Source of the DNA: Lutjanus erythropterus
Lineage: Eukaryota; Chordata; Actinopteri; Lutjaniformes; Lutjanidae
Reading direction: 5' to 3'
Length of the DNA: 64,000 bases
Assembly: GCA_020091685.1 (NCBI GenBank)
Contig: CM034599.1
Location: forward strand, 923,546-987,545
Part shown: positions 38,801 through 50,640 of the stretch, piece after piece
How the letters are laid out: the number at the start of each line of letters is the position of its first letter
Numbering within the stretch: the stretch's first letter is position 1
Notes under the pieces: generated by a model
Databases searched by the model: none
What the model was told of the DNA's origin: nothing
Seen by the model: only the letters and a program-made list of their open reading frames with translations
Made by a program: the position numbers and the translations under genes

Positions 38801-41614
38801 CCATGTCTAAATGGTCAGATACAGTCCACAGGTGTACGAGTGCCGACACTGTCTGCACAACAAATGGTTTGTCAACATGTGTGGTTCATGTGGTCATAAA
38901 TTTGAGGGTTGCATGTGGACCCTTGTGGACGTGGGCAGATGAAAGAATTTATGTCATGCAAAATCATTAAGTAGATGCAAGTGTTGCTTCCTGTTCTGTA
39001 TCCTCAAGTCTCTTTCAAATCAGGTTGCCCTTTTAATCCATGCACTTCGGATTTGGGTAGTTTGATGAGTTGGGTTTTTTTTTAACTTAGGTACCCGTCT
39101 TACTAAGGATGAGAATGAGCAAAGTTTTTTATGATATATTATAATATATATTTTATTTGTATCTCTGGCTGAGATGGGAACAAAAACTTTGTTCAGACTG
39201 CAGGCAAACCACATTTTTTTCTTTTATTAAACTGTGATGAAGAGGCCTACAGATAATCCCAAGGCAAAAAGGTTGTGAACATCTGTTCTAAGTTACCAGG
39301 CTGCCCCTGTATGATCACACAGGTCTAAAGTGAAGTCCTGACTGTTGTTACCTGGCCTCTTCTCCTCCTCCTCCTCCTCCTCCTCCTGCCGCTGCTCCTC
39401 CTCCGTTCTCTTCAGTAGGAGGAGTGTCAGCTCTCTCTTGTTTGATTCTGCTGACGGCCAACAGCAGCTCCTCCGGGCTCAGGGACGGCTGGTCTGGACT
39501 GGCCTCCTGCAGCTGGGGGGTGCTGTGCTGCTGCTGCTGGACCATTGGAGCATCAAAGCCCCCAAGTTCATCTGCTGAGGTTGTCTGTAAAGATCAATGC
39601 ATTTAAATAAATTTAAAACAAGGTGCTGCTGTACTGAGGAGTCCTGAAATGTATCTTCAAAATTCACGTTACTATTTTGTTGATGATATCAACTGTCATC
39701 ATGAACTGGCCTTGAGAAATAAACATTAAGGGATTTGCTCTGTTTTTGACAGAGAAAGGTAAATACACCAGCTGTGACATCAGTGGTTGGGGTGTGGCCA
39801 GAGGAACAGCCTCAGATTTAAAGTCTGTTGAGATGCAGTTCCTCTTATGTCCACAAGATGCTGCTGTAGTTCAGCTCTCAGTAGATCATTGAGGGAGCTT
39901 TTCAGAAGATATTTAATTCAACAACACATTTCTGAACCTAAACCTCTTTTAGTTTTCTCCATGAGGTTTGTGTGTTTCATGTCAGCTTCAGCAAACTGTC
40001 TCAACATTTCTATATGGAACTTTAACAAAACCTGTCGCTGCTAAATGAATTGCAGTCAGCATCCTGTCACTCACACTCTGTAAGCGCGAGTGAGCATCAT
40101 CCTGGGCATCAGCCAAAAGAGTGACATGACATACAAAAGAGTCAACACTGAGCTGAATACTGGATGCTGGAAAAAAAAAATTACAATCATATTTAGAATA
40201 ACATTACTGTCTGTAATGTTCCTTCATTTTATTTGGATTATTGGTTCCATGATGCTAACTAGCTGTCTGTTTGTAAATCACTTTATCAGCTAACGTTACA
40301 AAGCAACCAACACAAGATCCCCAGCGTACATCTCGCTAATCCCATCTTAGTTTAGGTGAGTGACGCGTGCCCCTGTCTTGCATCATTGCTTTGTACCGTT
40401 GCATCATTTATTGTTGCTAAAATCAATCATCAGTCAAGATAGTATCATGTCAGTATCATGGATCACGTTAGCTGGTGAAGTAATTTGGTAAGCTAACATA
40501 CACACTCAGATCATCTTTTGCTAGTGATAACATTAGCAAACAAGCAAGCTAAAGTTAACCAGCTAGCAGTAACTTAGTTACGCTGCATGGATCTGGTGTT
40601 GCTTGCTTCATAATGTAAGCTGATAAAGTAGTTTGGAAACAGCAAGTCAGATCAGCCTCAGTAGTCTGGATCAATTAGCTGACATTAGCCACTTAAGACT
40701 GTATTTTGTTAAGTTGGCTAGCAAGCAATTCATCCACGTTAACAAGCAAGCTAATGTTAGTTATCATCAACCAGCTAAAAGCATAACATCACAATATATT
40801 TGACGTGCTTTTCAGAATTGTTATCTTTGAGTTCAGACTTTGCTGACATACATGGACCCCATCTCTAAGCTTATGTTAGCTAGTGTTGCACACTGTTGGT
40901 TCTGTAGGGCGCTGAAGAGAGGTGAAACACTCAGGAGTTGAAATGTCACATTCTTTGGATTTTCAAAATAGACAGTCCAGAGTCCTTCTCATAGTCTACA
41001 GGCTGTTATAGACAACAGAGACAGTTGGGAACGTCTTATTTTTTACGTTGGGTTACATTGTGTTCATGCACTGACAACACAAAGAGATTTATACATGAAA
41101 CTGCCTTTTATCTGATCTACTTGGATTAACTTTACAGCTCTGTGGGCGTGGCCCAACCCACCTGTGAGTCGCAGCAAAGAGGTGAGGAGGAGGAGGATGC
41201 CTTCATCATCATGAGCTCCATGCCCCGCTCCACAATGTTCTGGATCTGGAGGTACCCTGCGGTGTACATGAGCACCAGCTGTTCGCTGGCGGCCATACTG
41301 AGGCGTCCCGTGTAGCAGAACGACAGAATCTGCTGGAAACATGTTGGCGTCACCGAGGATGGCAGCTCGAACACCGCCTGAGAGGAGGAGGATGAAGACG
41401 AGGAAGAGGATGAGGAGGAGTCAGCCGCAGAGCTGAAGAGGTCTCTGAAGTAGAGTGAGGAGGCGGCGAGGACGGCCCGGTGCGCCTTGAAGGCCTGACC
41501 CTGCACCAGGATGGAGACGTCGCAGTAGTGACCCAGCAGCCGCTGCTCGTTCAGGCTGCCCAGCACACTGCTCCCGAAGTCGGGGATCTCCACCTGCAGC
41601 AGTCCGTCTGACAT
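32391..41614 (-). CDS. nacc2: Nucleus accumbens-associated protein 2 (BTB and BEN domains)
   Basis: Seven coding exons, minus strand: 41162-41614 (ATG at 41612-41614), 39352-39584, 38230-38489, 36143-36319, 35718-35823, 33228-33325 and 32391-33043 (stop TAA at 32391-32393). Phases join to 659 residues. NACC2 is a nuclear BTB/POZ-BEN transcriptional repressor reported to recruit NuRD. The BTB domain (about residues 15-135) reads [20 protein letters not shown] and [14 protein letters not shown], with a run of 13 Ser inserted before the VFELP segment. The BEN domain (about 340-460) carries [47 protein letters not shown] and [20 protein letters not shown]. The choice of NACC2 over NACC1 rests on the [15 protein letters not shown] wording. 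The C-terminal 170 residues are Gly-, Pro- and Ser-rich and unlike the mammalian tail. Exon 5 and exon 6 borders abut TG/CA repeats. Confidence 0.93.
34019..34456. mobile_element. Short DNA transposon-like element with CCTCCAGGA / TCCTAGAGG termini
   Basis: Left end GTCCCTCCAGGAAGTTGCGA and right end AAATCCTAGAGGCACTGG form imperfect inverted termini. It lies in the nacc2 intron between exons at 33325 and 35718. About 420-440 bp, no ORF. Related degraded sequence is present at about 26540-27110. Confidence 0.55.
34457..35700. other. nacc2 intron, no recognised feature
   Basis: AT-rich intronic sequence with no frame or repeat that I can name, apart from a poly-T run near 35500-35512. Confidence 0.5.
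35828..35884. repeat. AC microsatellite abutting a nacc2 acceptor
   Basis: On the nacc2 strand this is a (TG)n run that leads directly into TTCAG and the exon ending at 35823. Confidence 0.95.
36850..37285 (+). mobile_element. Non-LTR retrotransposon (LINE) 3' fragment
   Basis: The plus-strand frame contains [15 protein letters not shown] followed by a PHVPKF segment. This resembles the widespread fish LINE region just after the reverse transcriptase core (a YKAQVRS-MEYA pattern). Later Arg/Ser-rich sequence fits the C terminus. It is truncated at both ends and lies in a nacc2 intron next to a Tc1-like remnant. Confidence 0.55.
37287..38022 (-). mobile_element. Tc1/mariner-like transposon, internally deleted
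   Basis: On the minus strand the sequence starts near 38022 with ACAGTGATCAGCCACAACAT and leads to a decayed transposase. The final catalytic-motif region is readable as [17 protein letters not shown] and [17 protein letters not shown] (about 37350-37490), a pattern I recognise from a common fish Tc1-like family. The middle of the gene is missing and the 3' terminus is cut where the LINE fragment abuts. Confidence 0.72.
39585..41161. other. nacc2 intron 1, GCTAAC-rich
   Basis: No exon is seen. The part at 40240-40870 is dense in GCTAAC, GCTAGC and AGCAAGC words, a diffuse composition feature shared with 6460-6670 and 9640-9900. Confidence 0.55.
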
Positions 41615-43680
41615 GGTGGATGCCGTCGGTCCAGAGGACGGGACAGGAAGTGACTGAGGGTTTAGACCAGCTGGCGGCTCGGAGGAGACGGTCCTGAGCG
41701 GCCAGAGTTCAAAGGGTTTAAGTGTCAGGGATCCTGCAGATATCACCTCCAAAATGCTTCAGATCCATGTCGGTATGGAGGAAACAGGAGGTCAGAGGTC
41801 AGGCCAGGGGAGGCGGAGGGGTCAGGGAGGGAGGTAGAGTTCAGGTTGGAGGTGTTGAGTCAGAGCAAGACAGACAGAAGGACGTAACTGTAGATCATCA
41901 GGATGGAGATCAGCTCAGTACAGGGACACAGCTACAACATGAGGAGGGCAGTAGGGGAGAAGGAGAGGAGGAGGGAGGGAGGAGAGGAGGAGAGGTTTAA
42001 AGGATGACGGTTTCACACCTTCTCATCTACCTGCAGAACAAACTGAGGAAACACCTTCACTTCTCAGTTTCTGTGTCTCCTTGTTGTTTCCTCTCTTATT
42101 AAAGATTATAAATAACTGCAAAAATATAAAAGTAATCAAATAAAGTCAAATAGTTCCAAACTGTTTCCACATAGAAAACAATGTCCAAGTCACCATGAAC
42201 ATGTTGGAACCAGTGACAATAAATAAAGATGGCCGCTGCGTCTCCCCTTCCTCCCACTGTACAAAAATGAGTCCATCTAGTTCTAGTGATGTCATTTGAA
42301 ACTGTGCAGTGGTGATCAGCGTTGGAGCCTCCGTATCGAGGTCCCGCCCATACGGCTGTCCGTCTCAATCGTGAGCAGAATTTAGCTGTCAATCACGGCA
42401 TAAAGCCCCATTTTTATAACATCAAATAAATAAATAAAACCAAACTGATGAATAAAATGAGTGCTTGAACAAACATCAGCATAAATAGAATTACCTAAAA
42501 TGACAGAAACCATGTTTGAGAAAAAAACATTGACATGTACTTTGAGTTTTTAGTTTGGGGCATGTTCCCTCCGTTTCAGTGGAGGAGCCTGGATTTCAAC
42601 CTGTAATGCAGCCGTGCACCAGAGGGCCATTGAGTTGCTTTGGCTTGAATATTGAATATTCTGAATGTAAATAATGAATTATTATTGTTTCTGTTCTGCT
42701 CAAAATCTGCCCAAATTGCATAATATCAAGGACAGAAAATGTTTTTATATATTTTTGTGCATCAAATTTCATGTGACTACAAATTGTCAATTATTAATCC
42801 CACAAGCATCAATATTATATCACCTGCTGCTTACTCTGCTCATGAATTAAATATATTCTCCAACTGTATATTGCAATGTTTGTTTCTATGCAGATGATAC
42901 CATCCTGTATTCTCCAGATTACGGTGAACTCCAGAGCTCTTTTAACTCTTTTAACTAATTCAAAGTTTGTTCTACACTCCAAAAAGAGTACTGATGTCCA
43001 TCTAATCTGAAATTTAATTAATACAGTACAACATGGCAAGTAATTAAGTTATACAGTCCAGCAGAAGCTAGTACACTTGAATTCAGTCCAGTAAAGCCCT
43101 GTATAATCTAGTCTAGCACAGCCTGTCTTCACGAGAAAAACAGTGCGTAGGTCGTCTGCACAAGCAACTTATTACAGCACATTTTTATGTTTATTGTTAG
43201 GTGGAGACCTCTAGTGGCCATAGTAATTATGATGGGAGAAAGCAAGGAAGTCAGGTGACCGAATAAAGAGTGAGAAAGTCGGTACATGGGGGAGGTGGGG
43301 TGGATGGATGCATCAAACCAACGCAAGATGTTCACCCAGAAGACCAGGGTTCATGTCCCGAGTAAAACCAAAAGTCAGTGTTGACTTTTTTTTTTAAGTT
43401 TAAGTTACTTAAGTTCTGTTGCATCACATGACATATATAACATACTCACAGTCTTTAAATAAACCTCATCAAAGTGGTGCAGTTTCACAATGTTGACCTC
43501 GTCGTTAATGTCACGTCTTACACCACGCATTTAAGGTCATAACAGGACACAAGGACACAATTTTGCAAACTCGCCCCCGTGTGCCTCTGCAAAGCTGAGA
43601 TCCTGAACCAATCCATTACCCATTTTTTTCCCATTACTCTTCCAACATCAGATTGTAAAGCCCCCTGAGGCAAATATTGA
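41615..43680. other. nacc2 5' side: probable 5' UTR/intron, then unassigned sequence
   Basis: Just above the nacc2 ATG, the minus strand has an acceptor-like TGATATCTGCAG near 41735, so a 5' UTR splice may lie there. GGAGGAGA-rich sequence at 41930-41995 and AT-rich sequence beyond contain no convincing exon. A B-box-like GGTTCATGTCC near 43349 may mark another old SINE. Confidence 0.4.
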
Positions 43681-43712
43681 TTTTAGTGATGTTGGTCTAT
43701 ACAAATAAACTT

Positions 43713-43908
43713 TTTTCTTATTTTTTTCAGGCTTTTTGCCTTTATTGCAACAGGACAGCCGAAAACATGACCGGAAAGGGGGCAGAGAGAGAGGACGACA
43801 TGCAGCAAATGCGCCGCAGGTGGGAATTGAATCGGCAGCCGCTGCAGAGGACCAACAGCCCCAACACACGACACGCACGCTCTACCAACTGAGCCACAGG
43901 GGGAGCCC
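43713..43908 (-). mobile_element. tRNA-derived SINE with perfect 16-bp target site duplication
   Basis: On the minus strand the body begins GGGGCTCCCCCTGTGGCTCA with an A box (TGGCTCAGTTGGTAGAG) and has a B-box-like GATTCAATTCC about 60 bp later. It ends in an A-rich tail (AAAAAAATAAGAAAAAA). The direct repeat CTATACAAATAAACTT flanks it exactly at 43697-43712 and 43909-43924. Confidence 0.88.
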
Positions 43909-44369
43909 CTATACAAATAAACTTGACCCACAGTTATTACCAAGTCTAACCTAAACCTGCCCGGACCTGTCAATGTAAGCCACGTGACCCGACCCATGAT
44001 TAAACACACATACAGTCGCTGTTCTCAGCTGGCGGAGCTCCTGTGTTCCTGCACCTGTCATTGTGTTTCCACGGTGATGATGAGCCTAGCTTGCATCTAT
44101 CAAAACTAATAGTTAATGAAACTTTTTAAAAGCAGCGAAGTCAATGACAACATTATTCTTACAGCCTTTGAGTTTCACCAAGTCCTCCCAAATGTCCAAA
44201 TGTCCGATCCTGACAACTGATATTAGACATGATATTAATTTATTAGAGAATATAAATGTTAAAAATGCGTCGCAATCATTTTGATTTCTGAATTTTCCAG
44301 AAAAAAACATATTATTGTATGTGTTTTTAATAGTTCTCAAATGCTGCCAGCCCACAATTTGTTAATTTC

Positions 44370-44490
44370 TTTGACACGTAGCAAATAGGCCACAGGCAGG
44401 AGTTGAACCAGCGGCTGCTGCAGAGGACTGAGAGACTCAATACATGAAGCACACGCACTACCAACTGAGCTACAGTGACGCCCCACAACT
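44370..44490 (-). repeat. Second, partial copy of the same SINE head
   Basis: The minus strand carries GTAGCTCAGTTGGTAGTGCG, CCTCTGCAGCAGCCGCTGGT and TTCAACTCC in the same order and spacing as the SINE at 43713-43908. The 3' tail and target duplication are not clear. Confidence 0.7.
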
Positions 44491-44499
44491 AATATCTAC

Positions 44500-45330
44500 T
44501 CCTGTCCACACCCAGGAATTTATAGAAATATATTTTTTACCCATTACACAAAGTATTTGCGGTGACCGAGTGCCGGACTCTACTGTCCAGTCATCTAAGA
44601 CATGTGTTGATATTAGCATAAGTTGCTGTCAGTCGTTCTATTACGCAAATAATTTTACCTCGAGTTCTTGTCATTCATTCATAACTGCAGACAGCAGTCA
44701 CACTGTGATCTGAAAAGGTCAGAGGTCATCATGACACCTGGAGAGAATCAGCACACCTTTATCTACATTCAGAAGGATCAGAACTCTGTATCTCAGTCAC
44801 TTTGGGATTAATTACACAGATTTTAAATGATTCTCAGCAGTCACAGAATCAGTCTCTGGAGAGAAAAAAAGTCCTCTCTCCAACTCTGAACTGGGACAGT
44901 CTGGTTCCCAGTTACACCTCAGTACTGGGCTGAACTGTAAAAACTGTTCAGTGTGTCTGTGTTCATTATCAGAGCAAACACGGCAGTGTTATTACTGTAC
45001 AGTGACATCACAGTGACATCACAGGGATGACAAACCACATCAGTCGACAGGAAACCTTTGAGCCAGGCATCTCTCACACACACACACACACGCACACACA
45101 CACACACACACACACGGTTCACAGCTGATCTGCACATCATCAGACACTCCGTGATGGTGTGAATCAGACATTAGATACAGTCCAGTCCAGCAGGATACAG
45201 TACAGTCTAGTACAGTACAGTAGAATCCAGTAGAGACCAGTAGAGTCTAATAAAGTCTGAGTCCAGGTGAGTTCAGTGTGTCTCAGAGTTCAGTTCAGTT
45301 CAGCGTTATTGTTGTTTACAGTGCAGCAGC
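44500..45330. other. Spacer with AC tract and CAGTA-rich degenerate repeat
   Basis: An AC microsatellite at about 45078-45115 and a degenerate CAGTACAG/CCAGTAGAG repeat at 45178-45260. No gene is seen. Confidence 0.5.
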
Positions 45331-45339
45331 AGCAGAGGG

Positions 45340-45640
45340 ACAGACAGACAGACAGACAGACAGAGGGACAGACAGCTCAGAGACAGACAGACATGTGGCA
45401 GGGAGACAACAGTGTCTACAGCCAGACAGACAGACAGCCCAGAGAGACAGACAGGTGGATGAAGAGACAGACAGACAGACAGACAGTTGGTTTAGAAACT
45501 GTTTCAGAGTGCACAGGCAGACAAACAGACAGGACAGTTAGGAGAGGATGGATGTGAGACAGACAAACAGAGAGACAGGTGAACAGAGGGACAGACAGAC
45601 AGACAGCTCCTCACCTCCTCTGTGCTCCTCTTCTCCTCCA
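45340..45640. repeat. GACA/CAGA simple-sequence block
   Basis: Repeated ACAGACAGACAG runs separated by short unique sequence. A similar block lies in the nacc2 3' UTR (32120-32340) and another near 61365-61430. Confidence 0.85.
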
Positions 45641-45959
45641 TGCAGCAGGCAGGACGGCTGCTGGGAGAGGTTTTCTTCTTCTCCTCCGCTCAGTCAACGC
45701 ATCGTCTGGTGTGTCACAGGAGGGGGGGTGGGTGAGGAGGGGGTGAGGAGGGGGGAGGTAGAGACACAGCAGACAGCCGAGGAGGAGGAGGAGGAGGAGG
45801 AGGAGGGAGGAAGAGGAGGAGTCATCTGAGGACAGCGAGGAGCTAATGCGGCTAACTGCCCTGCAGAGGACGAGAGAGGGAGAGAGAGAGAGAGAGGGCG
45901 AGAGACATACAGGCAGAGTGGAGAGAGAGGGGCGAGCGAGCATGCATTACACTGCTGCT

Positions 45960-45964
45960 ATAAG

Positions 45965-46013
<49 letters not shown>

Positions 46014-46057
46014 AGGTTGAATATTATCATATACATGAACACACTGAAAACACACAT

Positions 46058-46097
<40 letters not shown>

Positions 46098-46101
46098 TGA
46101 T

Positions 46102-46167
<66 letters not shown>

Positions 46168-46330
46168 CATGACTTGGCCAAATGCACAGCGCTGCATTGC
46201 AGTGCCGAGGCTGAGTTGGCATGCCGAGTACATAGCGTGCATACTGCGACTGTGTGCCAGGCTGACACACACACACTCTCACACACACTCACACACACTC
46301 ACACAGACACACACACACTTTCACAGACAC
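45960..46330. repeat. Cluster of AC and TG microsatellites in opposite orientation
   Basis: (CA)n at 45967-46010 and 46060-46094, then (TG)n at 46101-46166, then CACA/CTCACA variants at 46265-46350. The adjacent CA and TG blocks are reverse complements and could pair over 30 bp or more. Confidence 0.93.
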
Positions 46331-46859
46331 ACACACACTCACTCACACACACAGACAGAAGCAGTAGCAGCTTTTTGCTGCCTCAGCTTCCATCATCACA
46401 GTTCAGAATAGTTTCTAGCATGAGAGACAGAGTGTTAAAGACAGACAGACTGACTCAAACTGTCTGTCTGTCCCTCCTAACAGAGGGACAGACAGGTTGG
46501 TGTCTCCATCCAATATTAAAGACAGAGAGACGAGTGGGTGGATGCTGGATGGGGGAGGGAGGGGTGAGGAGGGGGACTGAGGCTAAATAAGGACTTTTAC
46601 AGTAGCTGCTCTGTGTGTGTGAGGTCAGGACATCCTGATCTGATAGTTTCTGTTTGTTGTCAGTCTGCAGACCTCTCCATATGCAGATGAGGTAGGCGGG
46701 GCTGTGGTGGACTGAGGTCAACAACGCTGCAGACGGCCACCAACACTAACAGTGTGACACTAACTGCAATCTTTAACCTGCAAAAGTAGTTTTGTACCCC
46801 TCTTACAGACACATGCCGACTTGTTTTGAGTTCGGGTTGGCTGCAGTGGATGTGACATC

Positions 46860-49800
46860 ACTGCAGGCGGCTTGGGCACACTTTGGCCCCACTCCAGAGA
46901 AAATCCACCTTGGGCGCAATTCGGTAACCTGACATGCCAGTTGGTTTGTTCCACAGAAGATTCTTGGAAGCCATCCATAGAAACTGTCTGGAGAAAGGCA
47001 GGCACTTTCAAACAACACTTGGCAGGTGATTGGATAAACTGCCTGTCACATCTGACATGGGCTAATTTCAACCAATCAGATCAACTCACCAAGCCAAAGC
47101 TGGCTGGAAGAAGAGCAAAAGCATCTCTTCCGTTGATAAAAGTCTTCAAGGCCGATCTTTGCTCTTTTTCCAATGAAGAAATACTCTCCAGTTCTAATAT
47201 AGCTGATGCTATCAGCACCACCATTGTTAATTTGAGACAAGTTGTTTCCATGGATGCTTCTTCCTGTCGGCACGCCAAAAACCAAGGCCTGTAGTTACCA
47301 GTAGTCCCTCCTAGGATGCCAAATGGCTCGCACCACCTCTGGTGCAGACACAGACAGGTAGCTTGGAGCCTGGCAAGATGGATTCTCATGTAATCTTGTG
47401 ATTTTGTGAATCCAGCCGCCCTGCAAGGCAAGGACCTTGGTACAGCTCTGAGCAAATCAGCGTCAAATGGTCTGAATCCGGACAGACAAAAGTGCCAATC
47501 ATAAGTTCCCATTGGTAGCTGAACGTAACCCAACTGGGAACATTTCAAGGATGGATGGGGTGTGTCTCTCTGTCTCTTTGTCTGACTCTGTACCACTACA
47601 GTCCAGACTGAAATATCTCAACTGGCAACAGTAACCATAACTCTGCTAAGGCTCCTGGGTCAGGCATGCTTTACATCATGAAGAGCAATAGGTTATGGGC
47701 AATGGTAGACTATAATAAGCCCTCGGTTCCAAGCAGTCCTGCTGGAAACATGTACAATAGGGCATGGCTGAGGGGGCAAACCCATGGGTTAGTCTGGTAA
47801 ACTACCCCTTAGGTAGACCACAAACAATTTGGGATTCTACTCATGGCCAGGACCACCCTTCTGGCTTATCAAAACAGGTGACAGCCAGGCAAGGGGTTGG
47901 ACCTGGTGCAGTCAGGTGGAGCAGTGTGAGCACAATTACCAAAACAACCATATTTACTGTTGACTGTCAAGTCCAACTCCTTAAGAAGGAAAACCTGGTG
48001 TGGAGCTTTCACTGGAAATTCATCCAGACACGGGGCGAGGAGCCTCAGGTGATGTTTGAATCAATGACCTTTGAAAACTGATCAATAAAGGTAGGGTTGG
48101 AAGAGGTTGTGCTGACACTACAGACTGCTACAGCTCCTGGGGTGGACATTGGGAATATTGGCCAGGAGAATGACAGGGTGGATCGTGTAAGTTCGGCTAA
48201 CAGTAGCTCCCCTGACCAAAGTACTGGAAGAGCAGAAGAAACAGGGCCCCAAAACCCTCCAGAACCCGAAATATTGATGGTGGAACCAGCTCTGCACATG
48301 ACCCTGAACTCCTTGGGGCCAGGAGGGCATTTACCCAACCTGTTGCCCAAGCTCAGTGAGCGCTTTGCAATCCGACATGATGTAGTTATTCTGTACAACT
48401 GTTGTTTGTGTGATTGAACTGATGCTAACAGCCACTCCATTTTCTTTCATGTCCTTAAATGTAGGTGGGGGGAAGAGTGTCATCATTGGAAATTTACATG
48501 CAAGCTCTGCAAAGCACAGTTTGGGACTCGCATGGGGCTAAACCAACAAGATGTCACACCCACCAAGCTCAGTGGCATATGGAAAGATTGAGGGTGGCAC
48601 AAAGGAGATTAATTGGACCAAGTTGTGGAGCAAGGATCAAATCAAATCCCTTATCATGCTTGTAAACAGATTCATGGACAGCACTGCATGAACAAGCTCA
48701 TAGTGGATGGAGCTTTGAAAAGCTAAAACGGCTGAGCAGGTGATGAGTAAGTTGGGGAGTGTGTGGAAGTGTGGAAGCAGCAGTTGAAGAGTGTGATCTT
48801 TGAAATATGGAAGCGAAAATGTTTTTTTCATAGTCAACTCCAAATTGAATAAGGCTGAGAGAAGTGTTGTATCTGGATCAGGATCTTGGCCACTTGGTTA
48901 GGAATGTAGTTTAGAACCCTTGACTAATTGAATCTTCAGTGTCTGACCTCATCTGTAAGCTGGGAAAGGGTTGGGCTCCCAACAGGCCGTAAGGTGGCCT
49001 CAACGATAACTGAGAAATAAAAGTTGGGAGAGGCTGGTCTCAGTCTGATCCTGGAAGCTGAGGTGACGGTAAACCTGACCAAGAAACAAAATGATTTGAC
49101 CCTTGGACCAGACGGGATTAGCAACAGTTTAACAGATTAAAATGATTTTGAATGAAATTGATAGTTTGATTTTATTTGATGACAAACATATACAGTGCAG
49201 TGGTTGGTGCATACATTAAAAATCACTGAGGATAAAAATGAAATTATTTCAAAGTGAGAGTGGGGCCTCTTAGAGGTGGCCTTTGTGGATTTTGTGAAGG
49301 AAGAGATCTCACACGAGCATATCCTGTGTGCTCTGGAATAGAGACAGTTGGATCAGCGTTTTGTTGAGCTAATGAAAAATTCTTATATGGACTGCAGACT
49401 GGCTCATCCAGGTCCAGGAAGATGGAGAAAGTGGTCTTGGTTGGGAAGGCCAGTTGATTACAATGCTTGCATTCACGGATGATCTGGTGCTGTGGAGCAG
49501 TTTGGTGAGGGGGACGGAGAGGAACCTGGAGATTTTGGGGTCATTCTGTCAACTGACTGGACTGAGGGTTCATCCCAGGAAGTGTCCCTGGCTTTTCTAC
49601 TGGTTTTCAAGCAAAACTCATAAGGACAAGGAAGGCTCCTTTTAAGCCATTACAATGTATAAGGGCTTTAAATTCATTTGTATTCCCAAGACTAATCTAT
49701 CTGGCAGACTACTGCGATGTGCCAGCAACAACCTCGGCTACTCTACATGGTATGGTCCAGAAGGCAGCATAGACATGGCTACATCTTGCATCATCTATGT

Positions 49801-50640
49801 GCAACTACTCACAGAGCAAAGACAGTGGGTTGGCAAGGAGACGCTTTAAAGATATCACATCTATACAAGTCAGACACATACACCACCTGTCCAGGTTCTA
49901 CATCCTTGGACAAGACAAATTACAGTCAGGACAGTGGCATGATTTGAATGGCAGTGGATATGGCAACTGGTAGCTGGGGACCTCGATGAGGTGCCACAAC
50001 TGCACACTAAAGAAGGTCTCAAAGCCAACGAGAGTTCTCTAGTTCTGAAGGACTAGAGAGAGGAGGACAGGGCCATGATGGCCCAGCCAGTCCCAGATGT
50101 GGGCATGTGCCAGTTTTGAGGTGACATGATCAGCAATTTCTGGCTGTGTAATGCTACCTAGATGGGCTTCAGGCAGAATCATTATATTGTAGGTCTGGTG
50201 CTGAGGATAAATTTGTACCTCACAAAGGAGTTCCTGTCCTGGAGCAGTCTGCAAGCACTGTTTGGTCAGGTTGGAGTCCTGCTCACATATCTTGGGGCAG
50301 TGTCACTATATGAAGGGAAGCTGGGTATGTCAGCACTATAAGAATCTGTGATGTCTTGGACATTGAGGTGGAACATGCCGGCTGGAAGTCAGCCAGCACA
50401 CTACCAATCTGTTGCATCCAAGATTGTCACTACAGCGTGCGGTGTGAAGGTCAAGGATTCCTTTTAGGATTGCGAGGAAAGTGGCCCTCATGCAACAACA
50501 AAGTCCAGACTGAATAGCGTGTGACCACAGGCCGTGAGGTGAGATTTGCATGTTTGCATATGCAATCCTGGTGAACTGGAGGTTCCACTGTACAAATGGA
50601 CTTTCTGTGTGAGCTGGGCGGGGCTATAGTGGACTTTCTG
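46860..50640 (+). pseudogene. Decayed non-LTR retrotransposon of the restriction-like-endonuclease type (R2/NeSL-like)
   Basis: Fragments appear in the right order on +. Near 48460-48585 there is a degenerate zinc finger (FTCKLCKAQFGTRMGLN with the first His replaced by Gln). Reverse transcriptase pieces follow: VAFVDFVKEEISHEHILCAL at about 49276, and LAFTDDLVLWSS at about 49466, the catalytic FxDD box with FTDD for the usual FADD, followed by GLRVHPRKC. At 50250-50303 a C-x2-C-x8-H-x4-C knuckle reads CKHCLVRLESCSHILGQC, followed by an IRICDVLDIEVEHAGW segment like the start of the endonuclease. Stops and frameshifts are frequent, so it is dead. The part before 48.0 kb is assigned only by continuity. 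The clade (R2 or NeSL) is not certain. Confidence 0.7.

Noticed and set aside
43713..43908. A possible functional tRNA gene on the minus strand
   Set aside because: A and B boxes are present, but an A-rich tail and a 16-bp target duplication show it is a SINE, and the B box is degenerate.
47081..47596. A 171-codon minus-strand frame
   Set aside because: It lies within the spacer assigned to the plus-strand LINE remnant. No motif is recognisable, and antisense open frames are expected by chance.
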